From contig WLNK01000005.1 in the NCBI GenBank assembly GCA_009699795.1, forward strand, positions 1 to 24,426: a DNA stretch of 24,426 nt, in the 5' to 3' direction. The DNA comes from Actinomycetota bacterium (lineage in GTDB: Bacteria > Actinomycetota > Actinomycetes > Nanopelagicales > Nanopelagicaceae). Under the pieces are notes generated by a model that was given only the letters and a program-made list of their open reading frames with translations, made no database searches and was not told the DNA's origin. Shown piece by piece: positions 7,640 through 15,159 of the stretch (position 1 is the first letter of the stretch; the number at the start of each line of letters is the position of its first letter). Made by a program: the position numbers and the translations under genes.

Positions 7640-8410
7640 GTGGGCACCAATGCGCCAAGAGCGCCACTAGATCAAAGCGCTATCACCAGCGAACTTTCGC
7701 AGTACTGGCGGGTAAGCGTGGTTGATCTCACCACGTCTACACAAGATGAAATTTCACAGAAAATTTCGAACTCGTCAGTAATAAATAATGAAGTAGTTGT
7801 TGCAGAATTCCAAAGTAGCGGTCGAGGAAGATTAGATAGAACTTTCCAAGCTCCGAAATATTCTGCTCTTCTATTCTCATTTAACTTTCAACCAAAGCGA
7901 AGTCAAAGTGATTGGGGATTTCTACCACTTATTACAGGAATGTCTGCGGCGCGAGCTTTAAATACTTTTGTTAAAGGCCAAACTCCAGTCACACTTAAAT
8001 GGCCAAACGATTTACTTATAGGCGATAAAAAACTTGGAGGAATAATTGCTGAAGTAAAGGGCAGCTCAGTAATAATCGGCATAGGCATAAATGTAGAAAT
8101 GAATGAAGAGGAGCTGCCTGTTGAAAGTGCGACATCGCTTTCAATTTCGGGTTCCTCAAACCTTGATCGAAATAAAATTCTCTCCAAGATTCTTAACGAA
8201 ATTGAAACTTCGCTAACTTCATGGGATAGCGGAGAAATATTCGTTGATCGTTACCGAGAGGTGTCTTCCACCCTTGGAAAATCAGTACGGGTGCATCGCC
8301 CTGATGGCACAGTGGTTGAGTCAAGAGCCATGGATATCGATCCTGCCGGTGGATTAATTCTGGAAAGCGGAGAGCGAATTACGGTAGGAGATGTAATTCA
8401 TCTAAGATGA
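7640..8410 (+). CDS. birA: Biotin--[acetyl-CoA-carboxylase] ligase (no DNA-binding domain)
   Basis: Activates biotin with ATP and attaches it to the BCCP lysine, here probably Lys536 of PccA next door. From GTG at 7640 the protein is 256 residues. Motifs: STQDEI near 35, GRGRLDRTF (61-69) as the biotinyl-AMP loop, KWPNDLL (120-126) and KLGGIIAE (131-138). A small C-terminal SH3-like domain (VRVHRPDGTVV onward) ends it. There is no N-terminal helix-turn-helix, so it is a group I ligase and cannot be the classical BirA repressor. An in-frame ATG at 7604 lies inside pccB and would add 12 non-family residues. GTG at 7640 is preferred because a -10 box sits 7 nt upstream. It is followed by purK after 4 bp. 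Confidence 0.92.
   Translation: MGTNAPRAPLDQSAITSELSQYWRVSVVDLTTSTQDEISQKISNSSVINNEVVVAEFQSSGRGRLDRTFQAPKYSALLFSFNFQPKRSQSDWGFLPLITGMSAARALNTFVKGQTPVTLKWPNDLLIGDKKLGGIIAEVKGSSVIIGIGINVEMNEEELPVESATSLSISGSSNLDRNKILSKILNEIETSLTSWDSGEIFVDRYREVSSTLGKSVRVHRPDGTVVESRAMDIDPAGGLILESGERITVGDVIHLR
8403..8408 (+). promoter_or_regulatory. -10-like box (TAAGAT) before purK
   Basis: TAAGAT overlaps the birA stop and ends 6 nt before the purK GTG. No Shine-Dalgarno sequence is visible. It could give purK-purE its own leaderless transcript in addition to readthrough from birA. Confidence 0.4.
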
Positions 8411-8414
8411 GCCA

Positions 8415-9527
8415 GTGAGCAAAGGTTTTCCAACGGTTGGCATTATTGGAGCAGGCCAGCTTGCTCGTATGAGCGTTGCTCCAGCAGCTGCACTAGGTAT
8501 TAATCTGATTCTCTTTGCAGAATCTCCCCAAGATAGCGCAGCGCAAATCTGTCAACACGTTGTCGGAGATTATAAAAACCTCAACCAACTTAAATCTTTT
8601 GCAGAAAAATGTGATGTTCTTACTTTCGAACATGAACTAGTTCCGCTTTCGGTTATTAAAGGGTTGGAAGCGGCCGGGGTTTGTGTTTACCCGACTTCAA
8701 CCTCTTTTGAATTTTCACAAGATAAAGCTGCGATGAGGAAGCGCCTTACCTCCTTTCCTGGACCAAAGTCAGAAGTTATTTCAGATGCATCAGCAGTCTC
8801 CGAGTTCCCGGTTGTCGCCAAAAAAATTTCCGGAGGCTATGACGGTCGTGGAGTTTGGAAGATAAAGAGCGAGGACGAATTAGTCGAAGTTTTGAAAAGT
8901 AATCCAACACTTCTTGTTGAAGAGCTCATAAATTTTGATTACGAAGTTGCAGTGATGGTGGCTAGATCCCCACATGGGCAAGCTACAAGTTGGGCCCCCA
9001 CACAAACTATCCAAGAAGAAGGAATTTGTACTTCGACAATTACACCGGCGCCAATATTTGGTGATGAATTATCCGAACGTGCCCAAGCACTTGCGCTAGA
9101 AATTGCCCAAGAGGTAGGACTTATCGGGGTTATGGCTGTAGAAATGTTCGTTAAAGGCGATGAGCTTTATGTGAATGAACTTGCAATGCGCGCCCACAAT
9201 TCTGGTCATTGGACAATTGAAGGTTCAAAGACGAGCCAATTCGAACAACATTTACGCGCGATTCTGGATCTGCCACTCGGTGATACCTCACTCGTTGCCA
9301 GCCATGCAGTTATGGGCAACATCTTGGGCGGTGAAAAAACAGATATGTACCGACCATATTTACATCTGATGGCGAGAAATCCTGAGCTGAAATTCCATCA
9401 ATATATGAAAGAAGTTCGCCCTGGAAGAAAAATTGGGCATGTAAATATCATCGGAGAAAATCTTCTAGAATTGACTCAGATAGTTCAACATGCCCGTGAC
9501 TATATGAGTGGAGAAATTGATGAGTGA
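8415..9527 (+). CDS. purK: 5-(carboxyamino)imidazole ribonucleotide synthase
   Basis: ATP-grasp enzyme of de novo purine synthesis. It converts AIR, bicarbonate and ATP to N5-CAIR, the substrate of PurE encoded next. The 370 residues start from GTG with a Rossmann-like pre-ATP-grasp motif VGIIGAGQLARM (about 7-18). The ATP-grasp region contains VVAKKISGGYDGRG (about 134-147) and LLVEELINFDYEVAVM. The active-site stretch VNELAMRAHNSGHWTIEG agrees with the family ExxPRxHNSGHWT, with Ala-Met where Pro is usual. The C-terminus has the hybrid-motif domain (VNIIGE). Length is normal. The stop overlaps the purE start by 8 bp, so purK and purE are translationally coupled. Confidence 0.96.
   Translation: MSKGFPTVGIIGAGQLARMSVAPAAALGINLILFAESPQDSAAQICQHVVGDYKNLNQLKSFAEKCDVLTFEHELVPLSVIKGLEAAGVCVYPTSTSFEFSQDKAAMRKRLTSFPGPKSEVISDASAVSEFPVVAKKISGGYDGRGVWKIKSEDELVEVLKSNPTLLVEELINFDYEVAVMVARSPHGQATSWAPTQTIQEEGICTSTITPAPIFGDELSERAQALALEIAQEVGLIGVMAVEMFVKGDELYVNELAMRAHNSGHWTIEGSKTSQFEQHLRAILDLPLGDTSLVASHAVMGNILGGEKTDMYRPYLHLMARNPELKFHQYMKEVRPGRKIGHVNIIGENLLELTQIVQHARDYMSGEIDE
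9510..9515 (+). promoter_or_regulatory. Ribosome binding site of purE
   Basis: GGAGAA lies 4 nt before the ATG at 9520, inside the last codons of purK. It decides in favour of this ATG over an in-frame GTG at 9508. Confidence 0.6.
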
Positions 9528-10026
9528 CGTTGCAATCATCATGGGATCAGATTCCGATTGGCCAGTCATGGAGGAAGCCGCCAAAGTTTTAGACGCGCTC
9601 TCTATTTCATATTCTGCTGAAGTTGTTTCTGCTCATCGCATGCCGCTTGAAATGGTTGAATTCGCGCAAAAGGCAAAAGAGAGTGGAATTAAGGTAATTA
9701 TTGCTGGCGCTGGTGGCGCGGCGCATTTACCAGGCATGGTGGCTTCTCTTACTCCGCTTCCAGTAATTGGGGTTCCTGTCGCACTTAAAAACTTAGATGG
9801 AATGGATTCTTTACTTTCTATTGTTCAGATGCCAGCAGGTATTCCTGTGGCAACGGTCGGCGTGGGAAATGCTAAAAATGCTGGGCTACTTGCGGCTCGA
9901 ATTCTTGGAGTAAGTGATTCAAAGATTTCAGAAAAAGTTGTAGAAGGTCTTCAAGAAATAAACGCCGAAGCTAAAGCAAAAGGCGCAAACTTAACAGCAC
10001 GCAGAAATCAGAAGACTGGTTTTTAA
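9520..10026 (+). CDS. purE: N5-carboxyaminoimidazole ribonucleotide mutase
   Basis: Class I PurE: rearranges N5-CAIR to CAIR in purine synthesis, taking the labile product of PurK. It has 168 residues from the ATG at 9520. Family motifs are clear: GSDSDWPVM (9-17), VVSAHRMP (35-42) with the catalytic His39, AGAGGAAHLPGMVAS (62-76), TPLPVIGVP, and LLSIVQMPAGIPVATV. Class I PurE acts as an octamer with PurK, consistent with the 8-bp gene overlap. It converges with ugd, whose stop is 3 bp away. Confidence 0.97.
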   Translation: MSDVAIIMGSDSDWPVMEEAAKVLDALSISYSAEVVSAHRMPLEMVEFAQKAKESGIKVIIAGAGGAAHLPGMVASLTPLPVIGVPVALKNLDGMDSLLSIVQMPAGIPVATVGVGNAKNAGLLAARILGVSDSKISEKVVEGLQEINAEAKAKGANLTARRNQKTGF

Positions 10027-10029
10027 CTT

Positions 10030-11340
10030 TTAATCGGTTCGGCCAAGTGCGTGCACGCGCCAGCCTGCGCTGCGCCACTTTGAGCGATCAAGTGCATTAC
10101 GACCATCGATAAGGAACTTGGATTTCACAAGTTGCCCAATAACTGCTGGGTCTAACTCGCGATATTCCTTCCATTCTGTTAAATGCAATATCGCATCTGC
10201 ACCTTTTACACAGTCAGTAACTTTTTCTGCATAGTCCAAGTTTGGGAATCTTTTCCGAGCAGGCTCGATTCCCTTCGGGTCATGCACTACGACATTGGCA
10301 CCTGCTGCTTGTAGCTGTGCAGCAATATCTAGCGCCGGGGAATCACGTACATCATCACTGTCGGGTTTAAAAGTCGCGCCGAGAACGGCGATTTTGTATT
10401 TTGTTAAATCCTCCGATAAGTCTGCACGAACTACGTCGATGACTCTTTGGCGCGCGCGTAAATTAATTGCATCAATTTCGCGAAGAAATTCCAGAGCTTG
10501 ATCAGCCCCGAGTTCTTGTGCGCGAGCCATAAATGCGCGAATATCTTTTGGAAGACAACCTCCGCCAAAGCCAATTCCTGCTTGAAGGAATCGATTTCCA
10601 ATGCGAGGGTCGTAGCCGATTGCCTTTGCCAACACTGTGACATCGCCACCAGCTGCTTCACACACTTCAGCCATTGCGTTTATAAATGAAATTTTTGTCG
10701 CAAGGAATGAGTTTGCTGCAACTTTTACGAGTTCTGCCGTTGGCAGGTCAGCGCGAATCCATGGTGTACCAAGATCAATAACAGGTTTATAAACCTCTTT
10801 TAAAATTTCTTCTGCGCGATCATTTGCAACGCCGACCACTAAACGATTTGGAGTCAGCGTATCTTCGACTGCAAAACCTTCACGCAAGAATTCTGGATTC
10901 CATGCCAAATCTGCTTGCGGAGCAGATGACGCTAATTGATCTCGTAGCCCTTGCGCCGTTCCGACTGGAACCGTTGATTTTCCGACTACCAGCGCACCAT
11001 CTTTTAAGAATGGTGCGATTGCGGCAACAGAGCTTTTTACATAAGTAAGGTCGGCTGCTAAACCATCTTTGCTCTGTGGAGTTCCTACGCAAATAAAGTG
11101 AACATCAGCGTCTGCAACAGCTGAAAAATCTGTTGTAAAAGTTAGTCGGCCGGTTTTAACTTCTTGTGCGAGAAGTGTGTCCAGTCCTGGTTCGTAGAAG
11201 GGGAGTTCGCCCTTGGAAAGTAAATCTACTTTGCTCTGATCTGTATCGACCCCAACAACTTCAAAGCCAAGGGAAGACATACAGGCGGCATGAGTCGCAC
11301 CGAGATAACCGCATCCAATTACAGAGAGCTTTTTCGACAT
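10030..11340 (-). CDS. ugd: UDP-glucose 6-dehydrogenase family protein
   Basis: NAD-dependent dehydrogenase predicted to oxidise UDP-glucose twice to UDP-glucuronate, a precursor of surface polysaccharides. The 436 residues have the three family domains: NAD-binding with VIGCGYLGATHAACM (7-21) and CVGTPQS (84-90), a central helical domain with ELVKVAANSFLATKISFIN (203-221), and the catalytic loop GFGGGCLPKDI with Cys262. The C-terminal UDP-binding domain has VLGATFKPDSDDVRDSPA. It lies downstream of the LCP gene on the same strand, 36 bp away, and near glycan-export genes, which supports a surface-glycan role. The related UDP-ManNAc dehydrogenases are less likely given the FGGGCLPKD context. 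TAGACT ends 7 nt before the ATG with no Shine-Dalgarno sequence. Confidence 0.93.
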   Translation of the reverse strand: MSKKLSVIGCGYLGATHAACMSSLGFEVVGVDTDQSKVDLLSKGELPFYEPGLDTLLAQEVKTGRLTFTTDFSAVADADVHFICVGTPQSKDGLAADLTYVKSSVAAIAPFLKDGALVVGKSTVPVGTAQGLRDQLASSAPQADLAWNPEFLREGFAVEDTLTPNRLVVGVANDRAEEILKEVYKPVIDLGTPWIRADLPTAELVKVAANSFLATKISFINAMAEVCEAAGGDVTVLAKAIGYDPRIGNRFLQAGIGFGGGCLPKDIRAFMARAQELGADQALEFLREIDAINLRARQRVIDVVRADLSEDLTKYKIAVLGATFKPDSDDVRDSPALDIAAQLQAAGANVVVHDPKGIEPARKRFPNLDYAEKVTDCVKGADAILHLTEWKEYRELDPAVIGQLVKSKFLIDGRNALDRSKWRSAGWRVHALGRTD

Positions 11341-11347
11341 GAGGGGG

Positions 11348-11353
11348 AGTCTA
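11348..11353 (-). promoter_or_regulatory. -10 box (TAGACT) of ugd
   Basis: On the minus strand TAGACT ends 7 nt before the ugd ATG at 11340. The spacer is C-rich (CCCCCTC) and cannot act as a Shine-Dalgarno sequence, so a leaderless transcript is the simplest reading. Confidence 0.55.
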
Positions 11354-11362
11354 TGCCAGATG

Positions 11363-11374
11363 CTATTTAAATAG
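11363..11374. repeat. 12-bp perfect palindrome CTATTTAAATAG
   Basis: Perfect palindrome in the 36-bp gap between the ugd start and the lytR stop. It lies about 10 bp upstream of the ugd -10 box, in the -10/-35 spacer and -35 area. It may be an operator or simply an AT-rich promoter element. A transcript of it would be a weak AT-only hairpin. Confidence 0.4.
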
Positions 11375-11376
11375 AG

Positions 11377-12492
11377 TTATTTAATTGCCCCGCATGGATT
11401 TTCATCCGCGGTGCGCGTCTTAAATTTATCAACCATCACAGGAGAAGCTGATTTTGAGGAACTCGCTGAAGGAGATGGCGTAACTTCATCGACGATAGGA
11501 AGGTCATCACGCAGTCTTTGCCAAAGCTCAGTTGTGAGAGTTTCATCCCACACCACAACAGAACCGATCCCCGGCACATTTCCATTTGCATTTGAAAGAG
11601 GAACAGTCAAAGTTCGTACGTTACCGGAAGCAAGACTTCGCATTTGCTTACCAAGATTTAGAAGATCGTTTGAATTCAATTGTGAATCCATAGTTACGCT
11701 TGCAAGTGATGCATTGATGAAATTCACCATTTTAATTGGATTTAGCAGGACACCGGAGCTAGTTGCTTTGCGTAAAACAGAACTCATAAATTGTTGCTGT
11801 CGTTGCATACGACCAATATCACCGCGTCCATCAAAATCACGTGTGCGTACATACTTCAGCGCTTCAATTCCGCCGAGGGTGTGTACGCCGGCACTCATCA
11901 CCAAGTGGCTCTTTGGGTCATCGATATCCACCTTGGAGCAAACTTCTATTCCACCAAGAGCATCAACCATTCCAGCGAATCCCGCAAAACTAATCTCAAC
12001 GTAGTGATCAATCTTTAAATTTGTTTTTGCTTCAATCGTGCGGATGAGCAGAGGCGGCCCACCATAAGCAAAAGCGGCATTTAGCTTTGCCTGACTTTCA
12101 GGAACTATTTTATTTTTATTAGAGCTACTTACATGCTCAGGAAGAGTTACAAGTGAATCTCTCGGAAGTGAGATGAGATAAACGCGATCACGTGACTTAC
12201 TAATATGAACCAAAAGCATTGTGTCCGAACGCCCACCTGCAGCAGTAGCAGTTGTGCCCACTCGAAGTTGGCGCATCTGTTCTTTGGTAAGACCCTCGCG
12301 CGTATCCGAACCAACAAGTAAATAATTAAGCGCCTGCGATGTTTTCTCTGGGCGATTGCCTAAGCCATTAAAGACATCAATGCGAGCAATTTTTCCGCTT
12401 ACTTGGCCAAGGCCGAGCCAGGAAACCGAAGCCATCACAACAACAGCTACTGAGAGCGATGTAATAATTCGGATAGCTCGAGTCGATTTCAC
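11377..12492 (-). CDS. LytR-CpsA-Psr (LCP) family cell-wall glycopolymer ligase
   Basis: LCP enzymes transfer lipid-linked glycopolymers to peptidoglycan outside the membrane. The 371 residues start at GTG with a basic tail and a transmembrane anchor at about 8-29. The LCP domain follows: NYLLVGSDTREG (56-67), GGRSDTMLLVHI (86-97), LISLPRDSLV (106-115) with the conserved arginine, KLNAAFAYGGPPL, and YVRTRDFDGRGDIGRMQRQQ. The C-terminus is a Ser/Pro-rich low-complexity tail (PSPSASSSKSASP) and ends NPCGAIK. It precedes ugd on the same strand and is divergent from a GT2/Wzm/Wzt cluster, so it may anchor the polymer made by those genes. TAGGCT ends 6 nt before the GTG; no Shine-Dalgarno sequence. 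Confidence 0.93.
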   Translation of the reverse strand: MKSTRAIRIITSLSVAVVVMASVSWLGLGQVSGKIARIDVFNGLGNRPEKTSQALNYLLVGSDTREGLTKEQMRQLRVGTTATAAGGRSDTMLLVHISKSRDRVYLISLPRDSLVTLPEHVSSSNKNKIVPESQAKLNAAFAYGGPPLLIRTIEAKTNLKIDHYVEISFAGFAGMVDALGGIEVCSKVDIDDPKSHLVMSAGVHTLGGIEALKYVRTRDFDGRGDIGRMQRQQQFMSSVLRKATSSGVLLNPIKMVNFINASLASVTMDSQLNSNDLLNLGKQMRSLASGNVRTLTVPLSNANGNVPGIGSVVVWDETLTTELWQRLRDDLPIVDEVTPSPSASSSKSASPVMVDKFKTRTADENPCGAIK

Positions 12493-12498
12493 GTGCGA

Positions 12499-12504
12499 AG
12501 CCTA
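12499..12504 (-). promoter_or_regulatory. -10 box (TAGGCT) of the LCP gene
   Basis: On the minus strand TAGGCT ends 6 nt before the GTG at 12492. It lies in a 36-bp gap that also holds the opposing promoter for the glycosyltransferase gene. Confidence 0.5.
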
Positions 12505-12513
12505 CTTGCACGG

Positions 12514-12519
12514 TAGCGT
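12514..12519 (+). promoter_or_regulatory. -10 box (TAGCGT) of the GT2 gene
   Basis: TAGCGT ends 9 nt before the ATG at 12529. GGAGG at 12520-12524 lies 4 nt before the ATG and could act as a Shine-Dalgarno sequence if transcription starts further upstream. The two readings compete. Confidence 0.4.
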
Positions 12520-12528
12520 GGAGGCGTT

Positions 12529-13521
12529 ATGGCGACATCAACTTATTCGTTATCTGCCTCACCGGCGATTAGCGTCATCCTGCCAGTGCTCAATGAAGAG
12601 CTTCATCTAGAAGAAGCGATCCGAGCAATTCTTTCTCAGGATTACCTCGGAAAATTTGAAGTTATATTGGCTATAGGGCCATCCAAAGATAGAACTTCTG
12701 AAATTGCTAAGAATCTTTCTGCCCAAGATTCCCGAGTTGTGCTTGTTTCAAATCCAAGTGGAAAAACTGCCGCAGGCTTAAATGCTGCGCTGGAAAAATC
12801 AGAAAATGAAATTATTGTGCGCGTTGATGGGCATGCAAAAATTCCTACGAATTATCTCTCGCTAGTCGTCGAGGTTTTGAAAAAAAGCGGCGCAGTAAAT
12901 GTTGGTGGAGTAATGGCTGCGGTCGGAGTTACAAATTTTGAAAAAGCCGTAGCGGGAGCGATGAGAAGTCCACTTGGAGTTGGAGCTTCTAGATTTCATA
13001 CTGGTGGAAGCGCTGGTGAAGTAGATACGGTTTATCTTGGAGCTTTCATTCGTAGCGCCCTCGTAGACATTGGCGGATTCGACGAGAGATTTATTCGCGC
13101 ACAGGATTGGGAGCTCAATCATCGCCTTCGAGCAAATGGCGGAATCGTGTATTTTGATCCACGACTTGAAGTCACATATCGCCCACGTCCGAATTTAGGA
13201 AAACTCGCTAAACAATATTTCGAATATGGAAGATGGAGACGAGTTGTATCCAGAAGACATAAGGGAACGATAAATTTTCGCTATCTAGCTCCTCCACTAA
13301 CTCTGATTGGAGTTTGTGCATCTTTGGCTCTGGGAATGATTTTTACACCAATTTTATTTTTCCCAGCATTTATTTATGCGTCATTCATAATTTTTGGGTC
13401 GGTACTTATTTCGAAGAGTTTGCTTGATTTTTTCTTACTTCTCATTATTTTGCCCGTCATGCATTTTTCATGGGGCGCGGGATTTATCACTTCTCCACGT
13501 TCAATTGTTCCAATGGGGTAA
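12529..13521 (+). CDS. Membrane-anchored GT2 family glycosyltransferase (ExoA-like)
   Basis: Family 2 glycosyltransferase that probably adds a sugar to a lipid-linked glycan at the cytoplasmic face. The 330 residues begin with the GT-A fold: ISVILPVLNEELHLEEAI (14-31), sugar-nucleotide/metal motif VRVDGHA (97-103), acceptor motif AQDWELNHRLR (191-201) and a YGRWRR element (233-238). Three hydrophobic segments follow at about 252-272, 275-295 and 298-320. This layout is that of succinoglycan ExoA-type enzymes. It is first in a plus-strand set with the Wzm/Wzt-like exporter 11 bp downstream. Donor and acceptor are unknown; the nearby ugd makes UDP-glucuronate a possible donor, which is only inference. 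Confidence 0.9.
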   Translation: MATSTYSLSASPAISVILPVLNEELHLEEAIRAILSQDYLGKFEVILAIGPSKDRTSEIAKNLSAQDSRVVLVSNPSGKTAAGLNAALEKSENEIIVRVDGHAKIPTNYLSLVVEVLKKSGAVNVGGVMAAVGVTNFEKAVAGAMRSPLGVGASRFHTGGSAGEVDTVYLGAFIRSALVDIGGFDERFIRAQDWELNHRLRANGGIVYFDPRLEVTYRPRPNLGKLAKQYFEYGRWRRVVSRRHKGTINFRYLAPPLTLIGVCASLALGMIFTPILFFPAFIYASFIIFGSVLISKSLLDFFLLLIILPVMHFSWGAGFITSPRSIVPMG

Positions 13522-13524
13522 CCT
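13519..13524 (+). promoter_or_regulatory. Possible -10 box (TAACCT) before the exporter permease gene
   Basis: TAACCT overlaps the GT2 stop codon and ends 8 nt before the ATG at 13533. No Shine-Dalgarno sequence is visible. The same hexamer precedes the small sigma-like gene at 18339. Confidence 0.3.
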
Positions 13525-13532
13525 TTACGCAT

Positions 13533-14360
13533 ATGAGTACGCAAGTCACAATTTACGAACCATTTCGCGCAGGTCTTCCGCCAATTGGCGCATACCTTCG
13601 CCAACTTTGGTCTCGCCGTACTTTCATCGCCGAGTTTTCACGAGCAGAACTCCGTGAGCAGAACTTTGATTCAGTATTTGGCCAACTTTGGCTTGTCTTA
13701 AACCCACTCTTGTTGTCAGGTGTTTATTTCTTACTGATTTACATAATTCGCGGAAGTAGCGATTCGACCAGGTATGCACACTTAACAGCATGTCTTTTCC
13801 TTTTTTATTTAATCGGAAACAGTTTGAGTGGTGGAGTAAAGTCAATTACATCAGGCCAAAGATTGATCATGAATACTGCTTTCCCGCGAGTGATGCTCCC
13901 AATTTCAGCAACTGTTGTTGCTCTCTTTAAATTCATTCCAACACTTGCTGTTTTCTTCGTTCTTCGTATCGCACTCGGACTCCCGTATTCCTGGCAGATG
14001 CTTTGGGGAGTTCCAATACTTCTGATTGCTCTTTTGATGGGACTTGGTATGGCTATAACCATTTCCTGCATAAACGTTTATTTCCGAGACATTGCGAATT
14101 TTCTGCCTTACATCATTCGAAGCCTTCTCTATCTTTCTCCGATACTTTTTGAGGTTTCCGCTCTTTCACCAAGATTAAAGAAATTTGAAATGTTTAATCC
14201 TTTATTCTCACTCCTTGATTCATGGTCAAAGGCAGTGGTTCATGCCAGCGCACCTGATATGCATTCACTCCTCCAGAGTCTGATCTGGGCGGTTGTAATC
14301 TTCTTATTTGGAACTTATTTCTTCTTATCTAGGGAGCGTGATTTCGCTGTCCGTCTCTAA
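13533..14360 (+). CDS. ABC-2 type polysaccharide export permease (Wzm/TagG-like)
   Basis: Membrane half of an ABC exporter for lipid-linked polysaccharides such as O-antigen or teichoic acid. It has 275 residues from the ATG at 13533; an upstream ATG at 13470 is inside the GT2 gene and is not preferred. An N-terminal cytoplasmic stretch carries the typical ELREQNFDSVFGQLWLVLNPL region, with about six hydrophobic segments and the conserved YFRDIANFLPYIIRSLLYLSPILF, here spanning about 187-210, that marks ABC-2 Wzm/TagG permeases. It is followed directly by its ATPase with a short overlap. Together with GT2, LCP and SpoIID genes this suggests export of a cell-surface glycan. The exported polymer cannot be identified. 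Confidence 0.9.
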   Translation: MSTQVTIYEPFRAGLPPIGAYLRQLWSRRTFIAEFSRAELREQNFDSVFGQLWLVLNPLLLSGVYFLLIYIIRGSSDSTRYAHLTACLFLFYLIGNSLSGGVKSITSGQRLIMNTAFPRVMLPISATVVALFKFIPTLAVFFVLRIALGLPYSWQMLWGVPILLIALLMGLGMAITISCINVYFRDIANFLPYIIRSLLYLSPILFEVSALSPRLKKFEMFNPLFSLLDSWSKAVVHASAPDMHSLLQSLIWAVVIFLFGTYFFLSRERDFAVRL

Positions 14361-15159
14361 ATCAAATTCTCAGAACAGCACTCATGCAAAGCATGGTTTA
14401 GCCGTTTCGATCTCAAATCTGAGTCTCATATATAAAACTTCGATTTCAAAGCGACCGACTTTTAAAGCTCGGCTTAAGAGCATTGGACGTGGGAAAAAAC
14501 ACACGAGAGTTGTAAATGCAATCAACAATGTAAACCTAGAAGTTCATTATGGATCTGTTCTTGGTGTCATTGGTTCAAACGGAGCTGGCAAATCTTCTCT
14601 GATGCGTGTTATTTCTGGAATCATTCCGCCTACACAAGGCAAAGTTGAAGTACACGGAAGTGTGAGCACCTTGCTGGCGCTCGGTGTCGGATTCAATCCT
14701 TCTATGACTGGTAGGTCCAATGTTTATTTAGGTGGACTGGCTGCCGGAATGACTCGATCAGAAATCGATAGTCGATTCGAAGCGATTTCTGAGTTTTCTG
14801 AACTAGGAGATTCGATCGATGCACCGATGCGCACATATTCATCTGGAATGTACGCGCGTTTAGCATTTTCTGTTGCAGCAACAGTGGAACCGGATATTTT
14901 AATTATTGATGAAGCTCTCAGTACCGGCGATGCTCATTTCAAAGAGAAAAGCCTTAACCGAATAAAAGAGTTAAGAAGTGCCGATCGCGCACTCATCTTG
15001 GTTAGCCATGCCCTTGCAACTATTGAAGAAATTTGCAATGAGGTTCTTTGGTTAGATAAGGGAAAAATCATGATGCGCGGAAAGCCAGAAGAAGTTGTTG
15101 CCGCGTATAAAGAATTCTTGAATGTAGGAAAGAGCGCTTCATCAAATGAGGATGTTTAA
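14338..15159 (+). CDS. Polysaccharide export ABC ATPase (Wzt/TagH-like, short form)
   Basis: ATPase partner of the upstream permease. From GTG at 14338 it has 273 residues. Walker A is GSNGAGKSS (about 79-87), the signature is the SSGMYARL variant typical of Wzt/TagH proteins, and Walker B is ILIIDEALSTGD, followed by H-loop LVSHA. The start is uncertain: an ATG at 14308 would lengthen it by 10 residues and deepen the overlap with the permease gene. Both starts leave a long N-terminal extension before the first strand (GLAVSISNLSLIYK), which is common in TagH-like ATPases. It lacks the C-terminal carbohydrate-binding domain of long Wzt proteins, so it probably does not recognise a capped chain end. 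Its last 14 bp overlap the next gene. Confidence 0.9.
   Translation: MISLSVSKSNSQNSTHAKHGLAVSISNLSLIYKTSISKRPTFKARLKSIGRGKKHTRVVNAINNVNLEVHYGSVLGVIGSNGAGKSSLMRVISGIIPPTQGKVEVHGSVSTLLALGVGFNPSMTGRSNVYLGGLAAGMTRSEIDSRFEAISEFSELGDSIDAPMRTYSSGMYARLAFSVAATVEPDILIIDEALSTGDAHFKEKSLNRIKELRSADRALILVSHALATIEEICNEVLWLDKGKIMMRGKPEEVVAAYKEFLNVGKSASSNEDV

Noticed and set aside
11411..12004. 197-codon open frame antisense to the LCP gene
   Set aside because: No recognisable domain, low-complexity composition, and the sense strand encodes a clear LCP protein; a shadow frame.
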